Assembly: GCF_003573695.1 (NCBI RefSeq)
Contig: NW_020621936.1
Coordinates: 14,756,001-14,820,000 of the forward strand
Length of the DNA: 64,000 nucleotides
Direction of reading: 5' to 3'
DNA from: Papaver somniferum
Lineage: Eukaryota; Streptophyta; Magnoliopsida; Ranunculales; Papaveraceae
Notes under the pieces: generated by a model
Told to the model about the DNA's origin: nothing
The model's database searches: none
Seen by the model: only the letters and a program-made list of their open reading frames with translations
In this document: positions 45,975 to 57,826 of the stretch, piece by piece
How the letters are laid out: the number at the start of each line of letters is the position of its first letter
Position numbering within the stretch: the first letter of the stretch is position 1
Made by a program: the position numbers and the translations under genes

Positions 45975-47591
45975 TGATGGTTTTTCAAATAGTATTGTAG
46001 TAGTGGTAAAAACAGGTCTTTTCAGACTTTGAAGAAACAATTTTTCTAGATTTAAATTAAACAGGCAAAAAATAAAATAGTTCAAACCTTTAGAGAAAAT
46101 CCAAGACTAGGATTCCACCATTAAGCAATTAAATAGTAAATTCTAAATAATATTCATGCAATTCTATCTTTAAAAAATAATTCTATATTGCTCAAATATA
46201 TTTTTGAAGTAATAATTGTAATCACAAAGTATAAAACATCAAATTTTTTAAAACCCAGCATGCTCATCAAATAATTCACAACTATTCAATAAAACTATTT
46301 TTAATTCAATTCCTGCAAATAATCAAATAATATATTGCAAATAAATAATAAAATTAGAATTATACCAATCAATATGGACCAATGGCTTCCTCCGTCGTCT
46401 CGGCTAATGGGTTTAGCTCCTCATCCCAAAGACAACACTACAAGATGAATTCATGGCTAAAATGGTGTTTTTATTAGATGATATAAGATGAAACAGAAAT
46501 TTGCAACGCTGTTGTGTTACAGCGCCACTGGTTACAAAGGGGTATGGTAATTTAAGACTGCTGTAAACGATAACTATCTACTGCTGTGAAACAACAACAG
46601 TGGTCTGAAAATAAGTCTGCTGAAGAACGACTGACTCTGCGAGTCTGTTCTTCGTGTTCTTCAGAAGCTTTAATGGCAGCAGCAGCAGCAGCGTTGTCTC
46701 CTCTATATTTGCTTCTCCTAGGCTCTCATCGACTCTAAACTCTCTCCTAAAGGTTTCTAACCTTTCTTTAATGTAAACCAACACTTATATAGCCTTCAGA
46801 TTCCCTAGAAACTCGATCAAATTCGAGAATAAATCTCTTATTCTTCACGTGCAGTTTGAACAATAATTCCATCTGTCGATCTTTGTATGCGTCTGTGAGC
46901 TATTCTATTGCTCCCAAAATCTTCTCTGACTTGAACTCAACTGTTTTGAAGTATATCCCACGCAAGAATCTCTCCCAAATCTTTCAAACCAATTCAAAAC
47001 CCTAAACAGGGACCGTGTGCACTGTCTTGACTTTGTGTGGATTTTGTGACTTATCCAGCCCAATTAGATGGGTCTAATCGCTTCTAACAGGTCCCTTATG
47101 TCTTGTAGAGTCCGTGGGTATCAAATTTGCCCATTGAATCGCCTGCTAGGTCGCTCAAATCCTTGATCCAAAACTGTTGACGCTGCTGCCTTTTTTCCCG
47201 CCAAAATTTTCTTTTGAATTTGAGAAGTTGACCTCCCCTTATCTGTGCCTGGTCTCCCTTTAGCAGATGCCTGGAAATGGGTCACCTCTTAGTAATTAGG
47301 TTACCCCTTATCCAAAATCAAGGGTCCGTATAGCAAGTGTCCTCTGGGGCATTTTCCGCATTTTTTTTCGGGGTTCCTCCGGGGTATTTCTGGGATACTT
47401 CCGGTACACTTCTGAGGCGCTTCCGGTACGTTATCAACGGAGGTCCAAATGCCACATTTTTAGCCAAATTCGCCGCAAGAGATTATTTTCCAAAAACACC
47501 TACAAATACATAAAATAACCAAATAAGTACAATATCGAGTACTAACAATATATACAAATGAGCTATATTAGACACATAAATGCGTCTATCA
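45975..47591 (-). repeat. 5' LTR of F
   Basis: Complete 1617-base LTR, nearly the same length as the LTRs of G. In element orientation it starts TGATAGACGCATTTA and ends CCATCA next to the primer site. It includes the CAGCAGCAGCAGCAG run near 46677. Confidence 0.85.
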
Positions 47592-47828
47592 TAGTGTAAC
47601 CATACTAGATGTTTGTAACAAGAAAACAATTAAATATGTACTGGTTTGTGGTTTAACCATCTTCCACTAAGATTGTTTAGAACATCTTTTGGTTTTCCAG
47701 CTGATTCACCATCTTCACGGGGGTCGAGGGGGCAGCGCCCCCTCGTATCAACAACACAAATCATGTTTAAGTAACACAATTAAAATATCACTACATTAAA
47801 GTTAAACCCAAATTCAAATTAAAAATCA
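47592..47828. repeat. Second copy of gene spacer of E with GC hairpin
   Basis: It duplicates 37688-38081 with a few small deletions, including the hairpin at 47725-47745 with loop AGC instead of GCT. Confidence 0.75.
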
Positions 47829-50128
47829 CTACATATTAGATATATGTTTTTGAACATTCTTGAACTCATGAAATGAAATGTAACCAAGAATAAAAAGAAA
47901 ATAAAATAGGTAAATAGTGATATGTACTGTCAGATTACTTTTAGCAAGTAAGACTATTTTTGTGTCATCTGCCAACTGATTTCTGGTGGAGATGCTTTCA
48001 GCAATTTGCATGCTAATGGGACCCTTTTGTTACGAATCTTCGCTTGCACTTCTTCATCATCTCCCAAAGGCACTCCCACATATTTTCTTTTTGACTTCAT
48101 CTTCATAAAATGCATCACAAACAGTAGACAGTCTGGCGATCCCCCTTGTTGAGGTGCTTCACATTCATTCACTATTACATTCTTCATTGTTACTTTGTTC
48201 TTCTCCAGCAAGTACACGTTGATAGGTACGTACATGTAATCTGCCATTTTGCAGGCGTGTGGATAACAAATACCTCCCCATTCAGCCTTAGAAGAATTGT
48301 AGTGGTTGAACACCATTTTTTCGCAGTCATACTCAAGTAGCGTCCAATGAAGATTGTGTGGCACATTGGTACAAGAATCTTCTTGATACTTTCATCCATC
48401 GCCAATATTGGTTTGTAAACAGAATCATGTGCTGCTCCTTTGAGGTTATCCGGAACTCGACATTGTACTGAAAACATGGATGTACTTGAAATAGTTTATA
48501 TCTAATTTTGTTTTATGCAATATCGATATGTAGTGTACCTACCCCTACATACTTTTTTAATTTTTGAATATGTGTTGTAGTAAATATGCAGTGTAAGATA
48601 ACAACTTACCCAAGCGGACGGATCCAGATGCAACACAGGCAAGTATTTCCTGTATACTTCGTGCATCGGTTGCTCATTCTGAAATTTGGTGTTAAGCTTG
48701 TATTGTGCGTAGTTGAGAAGATCTTGTTCTAATAAATCGTTCTGCACCAAGTCATCAACTGTAGTTCCACTTACACAAAGACCACCTTCTCCCACTCTCC
48801 AAGCAATTGAGCTAGAAAATAAACGACGTAAAGGTTAGTATTCTTTGTGTAACAGTACATACTGATATGTCTTTCTCAGTATTTTTTATACAAATATGTA
48901 TATCAAAAGTACATACACAAACTAATAGTACATATCAATATAAAAGTGTCAATTGAGAACTCACCTAAGATTTTTTGCATTATTGATGTATGTGGAAAGA
49001 GTACTCTTTTGTTCATCGTTCATGTCATTATAGAATGGTGATTTAGTCAGTTTCCGGAAATACTTGCGCAATTTAAGCTTTCTCTTTTTGTTTAGTGGTA
49101 TTGCTTCTGCTGCTGCAGCTTTCGGTCCTTTATATGATGGTGAGAACTTACTTCCACTCTCATATATATCATCTACCTTCTTTGCAGGATGGGAACGAGT
49201 AACAGGTCTGGTGGGTGTTGTTACCTGCTGCTTTTCGGGCTTTGAGCGCGCTTTTTGTTCACTTTTACCATTTTTTGTTTCTGGCTTGGGCTAAACTGTT
49301 CCTGCATTTTTTAATCAACATAAAAAAATATGTAAATATCTATATTGCATAAAACATAGTTACATCACCTAATCATTTTTGAAAGCATGTAGTGGTATAT
49401 GATTGTATGGTATAGTGATTTCTAGTGCTACCATACTGATATACATATCAGTATGTAGTGATTTGTAGTGTAATATTAACTACACAAAATGAGATTTTTA
49501 GTACATATCATTCACCTGTGATGGAACCTCCAAAACATCTTGCGAGGGGACATCCAGAACATCTTGTGATGAAACATCCAAAGGATCTTGTGATGCAACC
49601 TCCAAATGACTTTTTGAACTGGTTGTAGGTATGTATTCTTGTTGCTTACCTGTAACTTCACCTGCATCTTTCGGTTCAATGGGTTCTTGTTGCTCAGTTG
49701 TTTCTTGTGGAATTTGTAAAGGCCGCAAATCTCTTCCAAACAGATTATCAAATTGTTCTCGTAAGTTAATACCAAAAAGACCATCGTTGTTATCTGGAAG
49801 GAGGTCTGCAAACTCTTCGACATAAACACCAATGCCAGAGTTTGCCATTTCTATAAAATCTGGCATAGACATTTTCAATGTGTTCCAAACTCGACATCAT
49901 AGTAAACAAAGGTACATCCAGCAAATGAAACTCTTCCGCCGCCAATCCGGCGTTATACTCTGGAAATTTCTGCGAATTAACTACAACTGAAGACTTCGTT
50001 TCTAGCATAGTTGTAAGCAACTCCTTTGCTGCTTCCTGCCTAACTTCAAGTTGATCAACCTGCAAAAATCAATTGAAACTGTCAACAAAAACCTACTTAG
50101 CTTGAGTTTTTGCTATGTCTACCACCAC

Positions 50129-50345
50129 AAGAATGTACTGTTACATATAAATATGTTCCACTACAAGAATGTACTGTTACATATCAATATGTAATGGTAG
50201 ATACCACTACATATTGATAAGTAACAGATAGATATTGATATGTAACAGATAGATAGTGGTATACAAGAATGTACTGTTACATATCAATATGTAATGGTAG
50301 ATACCACTACATATTGATATGTAACAGATAGATATTGATATGCTA
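50129..50345. repeat. Tandem repeat of 100 bases with palindrome core
   Basis: The unit 'aagaatgtactgttacatat...' begins at 50165 and 50265, with a shorter first piece at 50129. Each unit contains ACATATCAATATGTAATGG and its inverse CCACTACATATTGATA. It lies in an intron of the Ulp1-like gene. Confidence 0.75.
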
Positions 50346-51109
50346 CTTAGACTACGTACTGATATGCTACTTACCTGTGTGTTTTCTTTGCCCTTTTTCT
50401 CTTGTATCTCTTTGACTTTTTGCTCCAAATTAGATTTAGCCCAATTTTTAACCTCAGAACGCGGAACTTCAACATCATGGAACTTCAATACTGAAGTTGT
50501 TGACAATTCAACCTCAGAGGTGGCATTAGCATGAGTTTGATCTTTCGGTGTTGACAAACCAACTTCAGGAATGTTGACATTAGCATCTGTTTGATCTTCC
50601 GGAGAACCTTGTATTTCGTTCTCAACTATTTGGTCCACATTCAACTCTTCATTGGGGTTTCTTGGAGTAGGTGTACATCCCAAGCTAACATAATCTTCCT
50701 GGATGGCTTCTCTCTGCAAAGGGAAAGCTTTCCGGTAAATATCATGCAACATGAACTCAAGCTTTGAAGCGTCAACCGGTTCGCCCTCTTGCTGCATTGT
50801 GTTGAATTCACTCCATTTGGCAGATATTGTATTCCTCAAATCATCGTATTTAATCTTCCAATCTTCTCCCCCTAATACTGAGTCCTCTTCTTCTTTCTCT
50901 TCTTCTCTTCTTCCTCTTCTTCTTCTCTTCTTCCGATTCGGAATTGTCATCTAAACAAAAAGCATCATCATTTGCTTCCTGTTGAATCCTTCTTGAAATA
51001 CGATTAAGGATTTGTCTTTCTTCGTGTGTGATCTCGTCTTTGAAATCAACATGGAACTGGTACAAATCAAATAAATGTAAAAAAGCAACTACATATTAGA
51101 TATTACCAA

Positions 51110-51335
51110 AAAAAAACATGTCGTAGTTCTTTCTCTATTAGATACACAGGGAGAACTACATATTGATATGCTAATAACTACATATCAATATGTATCACCA
51201 CAAATTGATATGCTAATAACTACTACATATTGATATGCTAATATGTAGTAGCATATTGATATGCTAATAACTACTACATATTGATATGCTAATAACTACA
51301 TATCAATATGTCGAACTACATGTACTTATCAATAT
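51110..51335. repeat. Cluster of CTACATATTGATATG motifs in a Ulp1 gene intron
   Basis: About eight copies or half copies of 'aactacatattgatatgcta' and its inverse occur within 220 bases. They belong to the same dispersed motif as in the transposase introns. Confidence 0.7.
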
Positions 51336-53173
51336 ATATTTTTATTATGACAAAATATGTACGGCAAGTTTACCTGATACTCAGAAAGATCAATATCCTT
51401 TAGGAACTCAGCACATATCTTTGTATGATTCCACCTAGCCACTCTTGGCACATACATTCCTGCAGGTTCTGTCACTATATCCTCGGGCGCCACCAAATGG
51501 GTATGCTCCGCAAACCATGGCTGCAAAATATTGATATGCAGTATTAGATATACTATCAAAATGTAGAAAACACATAAAACAAAAACATTTTGAAGTAGAA
51601 TAAACAAATAAATAGATTCTTACCAACAAATAAATAGCACAACTATTTGTGCGTTCTAAGGATTCCACGTTTTCATTCAGCTCTTTCTCTAAATGAGAAT
51701 GGATGAGGTCAGGCCATGAAATATTCTTAGCCTTATCAAGATCAAGAACGAAACCAATATACTTTTCATTCAAAGCGTTTGCATCACTTGTAGCGAAAAA
51801 TAATGAAGTGCACATATACAGGCAGATAAGCCTAACAAGATCTTCAGCATCTTCCTCGTCTTCCTCGTCTTCTTCAGAATCTTCATTTGATTGATTACCC
51901 ACGCTTTGCAGAGACTCTTCATCAGACTTCTTCTTTTTCAGATTAATTGGTGTTCGTTTAAGGATTTTCAAGATTGCCTTCACAATCATTGGCCTAGTCA
52001 CTTTATCACTAGCTTTCATATCAGTATGAAAAGTCCTTTTGAAAAAATATGTTTCACGTCATCCACTTTTTTTATTGACTTGTGTAAGCCTATAATCAAG
52101 ATATTCCCTATTTGGAATTCTCGGTATCCCATAAATAAGTGTCATTTCTTCTGGTGTGGATACTAGCTCATTCGGTTGGCCATGCCTATTAAAGACAAAT
52201 CTAAGCTTGTTTGGATCTTGACCCCTAACGTAACAGCGTAACATTTTCGTCATTGCATCTTCAATCTTCAACCAATGTTCCAACTCAAATCTTGTGTACC
52301 AGAACATTAGGAACAGGTTACCGAATGATGCTTCAGAAATCATCTTCAGCTGCAACTCACTCAACTCAAGGTTTTCAGTGGAATTCGCAATAGCCTTCTT
52401 AGTGGTCCTAATAGTCTTTGCAAGCCCCCACAAGCCCCTAAGACCGCCACGGTATAAACTTCGTGGTTTTCTATCTCCTTTCTTACGCTTATTAGCACCT
52501 CACAATAACAAGAACCAAAAACTATTACAGTACATATCAATATGGTATATCAAATATGTAGTTACATCATCAATATGTAGTTGTAATATCTACCAAGTCT
52601 TGAAACTACATATTATTAACAGTACATACGAGAATATAAGTATCTACTCTACATATTTATATGTAATATGTTATGAGAGTATAAGTATTTACCTCTACAT
52701 ATTGATAAGTAATATATTATGAGAGTATAAGTATTTACCTCTACGTATATATATATATATAATAGTAGATACCACTACGTATTATTTTAACTACATATCG
52801 ATTTGTAATAGTACGTATGGCATATGTATCTGCTTTGATACAGTAAAAATGTAAAAACACTTAATACCAAAAACAAGCACAACAATGCATCATTACATAC
52901 TCATAAACATATGTTATTAAGGATACATATTATTCATACGCTTTGTTCTTATATGTAGTTGTACTACATACCTTCTACATTTGCTTTCCCCCCTTTTGCT
53001 TTTGGTGAAGGAGTAGCAGCTCTCAAGGCAACTGCTTTCTTCCCCTTCTCTTCCCCTACACCATATCAAATATGTAGTTAATGTATCTACCATGAACATG
53101 AAACAACTACATATCAAATACCACAACATACTGGTAATTTTATAACTACATATGAACCACAATTTACGGGGGT

Positions 53174-53194
53174 CGAGGGGGCAGTGCCCCCTCG
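53174..53194. repeat. Third copy of the GC hairpin
   Basis: CGAGGGGGC-AGT-GCCCCCTCG in the intron between two Lys-rich exons of the protease gene. Stem identical to the copies at 37977 and 47725. Confidence 0.85.
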
Positions 53195-54339
53195 TTATTA
53201 AGAATTATCTTCAGTGTTAACATTACAAACCTTCTTTCAGGAGCGCTTTTTCTTTCCCCCTTTTTGCTTTTCCTTTTCCTTTTGGAGAAGGAGTAGCATC
53301 TCTCAGGACAAGTGCTTTGTTCCCCTTTGCTGGTGGTGAAGGAGTAGCAGCCTTTGTCGTTGTTTTTCCTTTTGCTTTAGTAGTTGTCGTTGCTGTTTTT
53401 CTTTTGCTTTTTGCTTCAGGAGCAGCAACTGCTTTCTTTCCTTTGGTTTTTTCTGTTTTTGTAAACCAAAAGTTTTGTACACATTACATATTACAGGCAG
53501 ATAATAATATGTAGCACACATATCAATTTGAGATGCTATCATTACATATCAATAACTACAAATTGCAGAAAACATATTGATATGTAGTACATATATAAAA
53601 CATATGAATCACACACTGCATGTCAATATGTTGTGTCAAATTACATACACAACAGATGAAAAACATGTAAAACATATGACTCACAGAGATGTTGTGTTTC
53701 TATTGAACAAAAAACATATGAATCACACACTGCATGTCAATATGTTGTCTCAAATTACATATACAACATATGAAAAAATGTATACCAGACACTACATACA
53801 AATATCTAGTGATTCCATTGAGCATAGAAATCAAAAATAAAAACGACAACAACTTACCTATTTTCTGATCGATATGTTTCTTCCTCTTTGTTGGTGAAGG
53901 AGTAACAACTTTACTTCTACTTCTTGTTATTGGTGAAGGAGTAACATCAGGGGGGGTTTCTTCGGGGTTTGTTGTTGGTGAATCATCATCGTTTGTTCTT
54001 CTTCTTTTTGCTGGAGAATGGTTTTCTTCTGTAATTTCTTCTGTAATTGTCCTCTTAATTTTTCTATTCAATACCATTTTCTCTCTTCAATTGAATGAAA
54101 TGAAAATTAGGTCTGAAAATTAGGTTTTCTGTAACTGTTGTTGATAGATTTTCGATTTCAAATTTCGTTAATTGTTGTTGATGACCTTTATCGATTTCGT
54201 TTTCCTGTCACTGATTTCAAATTTCGGTAACTGAATTTGAAAGAAGGGAGAGAACTGAGAGAGAAGAAACTGAAAACTGAGAAGAAGAAAAATGAAAAAG
54301 GAACTGAAATAATCCCATGTTATGGGTATAAAGGTAATT

Positions 54340-54443
54340 GTCACCGTTTTTAAACATTTTTGGACCAGTGGATAATTTGTTTATCCCGCTGGACTACACA
54401 GTAATCCCGGGTCGGGTTCTAGGACTAAACAGGAAATTCCTCA
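54340..54443 (-). repeat. Right terminal inverted repeat of E
   Basis: It pairs with 33222-33330 through 'tttttggacca', 'ggataa', 'tggacta' and 'aattcc' blocks with substitutions between them. The ends are followed by ATTACCAT. Confidence 0.75.
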
Positions 54444-54451
54444 ATTACCAT

Positions 54452-55222
54452 TAAGCACAAGTTCAAAAGAACTCTCCCCCATTTGATGTCATTCCCGAAA
54501 GAACAACAAGAGCGATCTTAATTTCGAAAGAAAAGAAAGATTTTTTAATTGGACACCAAAAACCATGGAAATGATTTTCTATATCCAAAACTCAACCAAA
54601 TTAATCACAAGTAAACCCATGATTAATTTAATCGGAATACGCCACTAAATCAAATCACAAAAGTGATCAATTTAATTGATTGTGCTCAACATAAGAAAAC
54701 TCACGGAGCTACGACTAAGATAACCACACGGAGATGACTACCTTAATCGTTTAAATACTCAATATAAGGAAAACCTTACGGAATATACGACTACATCAAC
54801 CAATAGAACATGATTAGTATAGCCGTTCATATATTCAACACAAGAACTTGTGGAATATATGAAAAACTCAACTAGATTAATTACAAGAGATCCTATAATT
54901 AATCTAATTGGAATACACAACCAAACTAATCACCGAAGCAATCAATTTAATTGTCAAAAGCTTTTGCTCGACAAAAGAAGACTTTCGGAGCAAATAACTA
55001 AATAACCAATCAAGATTATTAATTTAGTTCAAGAATACTCAACATATAGCATCTCATTGAACAACCAACAAGGCCAATATTAATCGACATAGTTGTAAGG
55101 TGCTCAACATAAGATACACAATGGAGCCTTCACGGTAAAACATAACAAAATGGATCAATGAAGATCAATACCGTGGATAACATACGCGGATCTATTCTAT
55201 TTTCCATCACTATTTGCATAAC
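54452..55222 (-). other. 3' untranslated interior of element D, second piece, with tandem units
   Basis: It resumes element D after E. The first 110 bases match the reverse of 8690-8790. From 54560 to 55130 there are at least five loose repeats of a unit of about 80-100 bases: 'ctcaacataagaaaacttacggagcta..., caatcaa(a/g)attaat...ttaattg'. Element A has only one or two such units (8530-8660). No gene. Confidence 0.6.
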
Positions 55223-56822
55223 TGATAGACACATTTTTGTGTCCGAATTTTCCTCAATGTCTCTATTGTTAGTGCTAGATTTTGTACTTATTATGGTGTT
55301 TTTATGTTTGTGTAGGTGTTTTTGGAGAAACACACTTGTGTAGAAAAGTTGCTCAAAAAGTGCTATTTGGACCCCGGAAGAATTACTAAGGGGCACCTCA
55401 ATTACTAAGGGGCATCCCATTTCCAGGGCAGTACAAATGGCACCCCATCAGAGGATAAGGGGAGGTCATCTTCAAGAATTCAAATACTGTGCTTTGGCGG
55501 GAAAACTGGTTCTCTTCTGGCAGAATTAGGGTTTGCTTTTTGGATCGGTTTTAATGAGACTTAAACCCTGAAATTGATTTGGGTTGTTCCAATGGGCTCA
55601 ACAGGGATGCTAATGGAGTTCGTTTGGCTGGAATCACTGATTTGAGTGATACATGGCAAGTATTGGGTGTTATTATCGGAATTGCTGGAAGTGATTTGGG
55701 AAGGCTTTGGTCGGAGTTTTTCATTGGATTGGGGTGTGATTATCCTGTTACGACTTAACAGGGATGGTACGTGTGTTGGAATCGATTGTGTTTGGTTAGA
55801 ACGTTGAGTTTGAAGAAACAGAGAGTCTCGGGTTTTCCTTCTTCTTTCCCGAGTTCAAATGAGGATGGGACGAGTTGTTAGGTGTTCCACTTGAATTGGA
55901 AACGTGTTTAGAGCGTGTAAGATTTAAATAAGGAGAGTTTTATGGCCAGCAGACGGGTAAAGAACCTAAACAGGGAAATTATTCTCATGTTACTGTCGTG
56001 AAGAATAATGAATTAATTGAAGATATTCTCGAAGATTTCATGGGCCTGTCGAGTTTAAAGAGAGCAGCTGACATCAGAGAGAGGATGGAGAGTTAGGGGA
56101 TAGAATAGAGCACCACAGAGTCGAAAAATCAATTTGCAGAGATTGTCTCTGCTGCTGCCATTGAAGAACATACGAAGAACATAATACTACAAGGAGCAGT
56201 CGTAATTGCTACAGTGGTTGCGACACATAGTGACAGTCGTAGACGCTACAACGTCAGTAATAGTTTATTGTTGTATTTGTAACAATTATAACTGTTACAA
56301 ACGCCCTGTTTTATACCTTTTCTCCTTGTAAACACCTTTTTGAGCAATGAAAAATTCCTTTGAGTGTGTTTTCATCATGCGGAGCTAGACCCCATCACTG
56401 GGACAACGGAGGAAGCAACTTTTCATGATTGTGATAAATGAATTAATTCTTTTATTGACTTTTTGCATAGATTTAATTTCTTTATGATTTCTATTAATTA
56501 TTTGTTATTTTGTTAGATGCCGCATGCTTAGTTATAAATACTTTAGATGCGTTTTAACTTACAAATAATATTTTACGAAATCTATTTTTGGCAAAGAACT
56601 AGAGTCACAACTTCTTTTGTTTGAGTTATATTGTCTAGAGTTAATGACTGAACCATAACAATATGAAAAGTAGTGGAATCCCGCGTCTCAGCGTCTCTTC
56701 ATCTTGTGACAAATTGTGTATATATATTTTTCCTTATTTTCTTTATTAAGTATTAAAAAAAATTCTCAACAAATCTGAGTGAACGAATCATCTTACTACA
56801 ACATCATTGAAAAATACGATCA
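55223..56822 (+). repeat. 5' LTR of G
   Basis: 1600 bases, very similar to 60721-62338, differing by scattered substitutions and a few short indels. The small open frames at 55130-55420 and 60694-61028 are the same LTR sequence and not genes. Confidence 0.88.
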
Positions 56823-57826
56823 ATTTTTGGCGCTGCCAACGGGGATTTGTTTATAAATTTGTTTTTAGGTTTTATTTGTTCTTTTTTACGCGTTTTGGTA
56901 TTTTTGTTTGCTTTCAGATTTGGAGCTAAGCTAAAAAAAAAGTGCTGAAAAGAAAATCCCAAAAAGGAAAGAAAAGAGAAATCCAAAAGGAGTGAAGAAG
57001 AAGAAGATTTTGTTTATTTTTTTTTATTTTTTTTTAGAAATTGTAATTAGGGTTATATTTTTTTAATATTTTTATTTTTGGACCTTTTTTTTATTTTTTC
57101 TTTTTGGACTTTATTTTTGGACATTGGACATTAATTTTTTTTTTAAACCCTACGGAAGGGTAGTTTCAAATATAAACTGCACAGGGAAGGACGGCGATTA
57201 CGATATCGCCTCGGCCCCTCGGGTTCGTACATGACATAGGAGTCATGGCCCGAGTCGACTTCAACGGTTCATCCCCCGTCTGGAACGGGAGGTAAGAATT
57301 CTAAACACCCGCGAATCCCCTGTCAGCGGGTTTACTGGATGATTTTGTATGCATATATGTTGAGGAACTGAAATCGGATTTAATTTTCTAGTAAAGGGCA
57401 AGGCCTGGCCAAATCAAGATAAGGACTCGGATTTCATCACCGTTTCCTTCTTTCCCGCCTTAGGAACACGTAAACTACGCGAACCTAAGCTTAAAATACT
57501 GACTAGAACGAGACCGATAGGGTAACGAGCTTAATAGGAAAGTCATTCGAAAAATATTGGTTACTCTTTTAAGCATACTTCGAAGTTCATGATGGTTTCT
57601 GTGAGTTGAATGCGTGACTGCGCCGCCTTGTAATACCGGTGAGGCCTTGGGTATCAAAGCTCCACCGAGCTTCCCTCGCCTCTATTCAACTTACTTTGAC
57701 TCAGATTGATTCCAGCGGGGTTTGCTTAAATTGTAACGAATTCCTTTTCGAAATAATAGAAGCTGGTCTAGAAACAATCTAAGGGAACCTTCATGCTTTT
57801 TGTTTTCTAGATAAAATAGGTTTGTT
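56823..57826 (+). other. Primer site and GC-rich structured leader of G
   Basis: The primer site is at 56828-56844. Then come a T-rich tract and, from 57140, the GC-rich leader shared with F: hairpin CCCTACGGAAGGGTA, TCGGCCCCTCGGGTTCG, CGGGAG/GTAAGA (57288) and CACCCGCGAATC. A pyrimidine-rich TTCCCTTGCAG at 57862-57872, six bases before an ATG, would be a matching splice acceptor. Confidence 0.6.

Larger units (their letters stand above)
39152..47591 (-). mobile_element. Element F: Athila-type Gypsy element, gag-protease only, with one LTR truncated
   Basis: The minus-strand element has a full 5' LTR on the right (45975-47591, 1617 bases, TGATGG...ATCA) and a 3' LTR on the left (39152-40375) that lacks about 394 bases at its outer end. 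Primer site complement at 45951-45968, gag-protease at 44903-41682, polypurine tract complement (TACCCCCAAACTT) at 40379-40391. No reverse transcriptase or integrase. The outer left end was lost together with about 600 bases of element E, so no target duplication can be seen. Near-identical LTRs and an intact long ORF mark it as the youngest element in the window. Confidence 0.85.
36563..48357. repeat. Internal tandem duplication in E, second copy split by F
   Basis: The unit 36563-38626 runs from transposase exon 4 to the catalytic His region of the protease gene. It is repeated starting at 38627. The second copy is intact to 39151 and is then replaced by element F. It resumes at 47592 at the position matching about 37688, and runs to 48357, after which the full protease gene continues. 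The stretch matching 37085-37687 is missing from copy two. The joint at 38620-38633 places the reversed protease sequence directly against CCAACGA of exon 4. Copies are almost identical, so the event is young. Confidence 0.8.
47829..54077 (-). pseudogene. Ulp1-like (C48) cysteine protease gene of E, multi-exon
   Basis: The gene reads right to left. The first exon, 54077 to about 53857, is basic (TPSPTKRKKH). Lys/Ala-rich exons follow with ATPSPKAKG repeats (53540-53230, 53060-52970). A DUF1985-like exon (52500-52060) has FWYTRFELEHWLKIED and STPEEMTLIYGIPRIP. Acidic and coiled exons follow (52019-51620, 51530-51375, 51060-50390, 50060-49500, 49300-48970, 48810-48610). The last exon, 48480-47960, carries the protease core: LHWTLLEYD with the catalytic His, MVFNHYNSS, and PQQGGSPDCLLFVM with Gln and Cys. 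Family members process SUMO-like tags. The catalytic Asp (YDS) is Asn here in both copies. Frame changes near 52055, 50900 and 48360 indicate decay or sequence error. Confidence 0.72.
33222..54443 (+). mobile_element. Element E: large Mutator-like transposon with transposase and Ulp1-like protease genes
   Basis: The left end, CTAGGAATTACTGGCTAGTCC, and the inverted right end, GAGGAATTTCCTGTTTAGTCC, are related over about 100 bases. The flanks repeat ATTACCAT (33214-33221 and 54444-54451), with one more position differing, so the duplication is eight or nine bases as for Mutator elements. The uninterrupted order of element A (about 8800) confirms the site. It carries a MuDR-type transposase gene (plus strand, left) and a C48 protease gene (minus strand, right), converging. 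Mutator-like elements with Ulp1 genes are known in plants as KI-MULEs (Kaonashi). Without the nested element F it is about 12.8 kb, which includes a roughly 2.06 kb tandem duplication with part of the second copy deleted. Confidence 0.85.

Noticed and set aside
53577..53840. An 87-codon frame with repeated KHMNHTLHVNML.
   Set aside because: It is a translated tandem repeat of the CATATGAATCACACACTGCATG unit in an intron of the Ulp1-like gene.
55158..55343. A short hydrophobic frame at the left end of G, repeated at 60774-61028, as a membrane protein.
   Set aside because: It spans the LTR start and is present in both LTRs of G.
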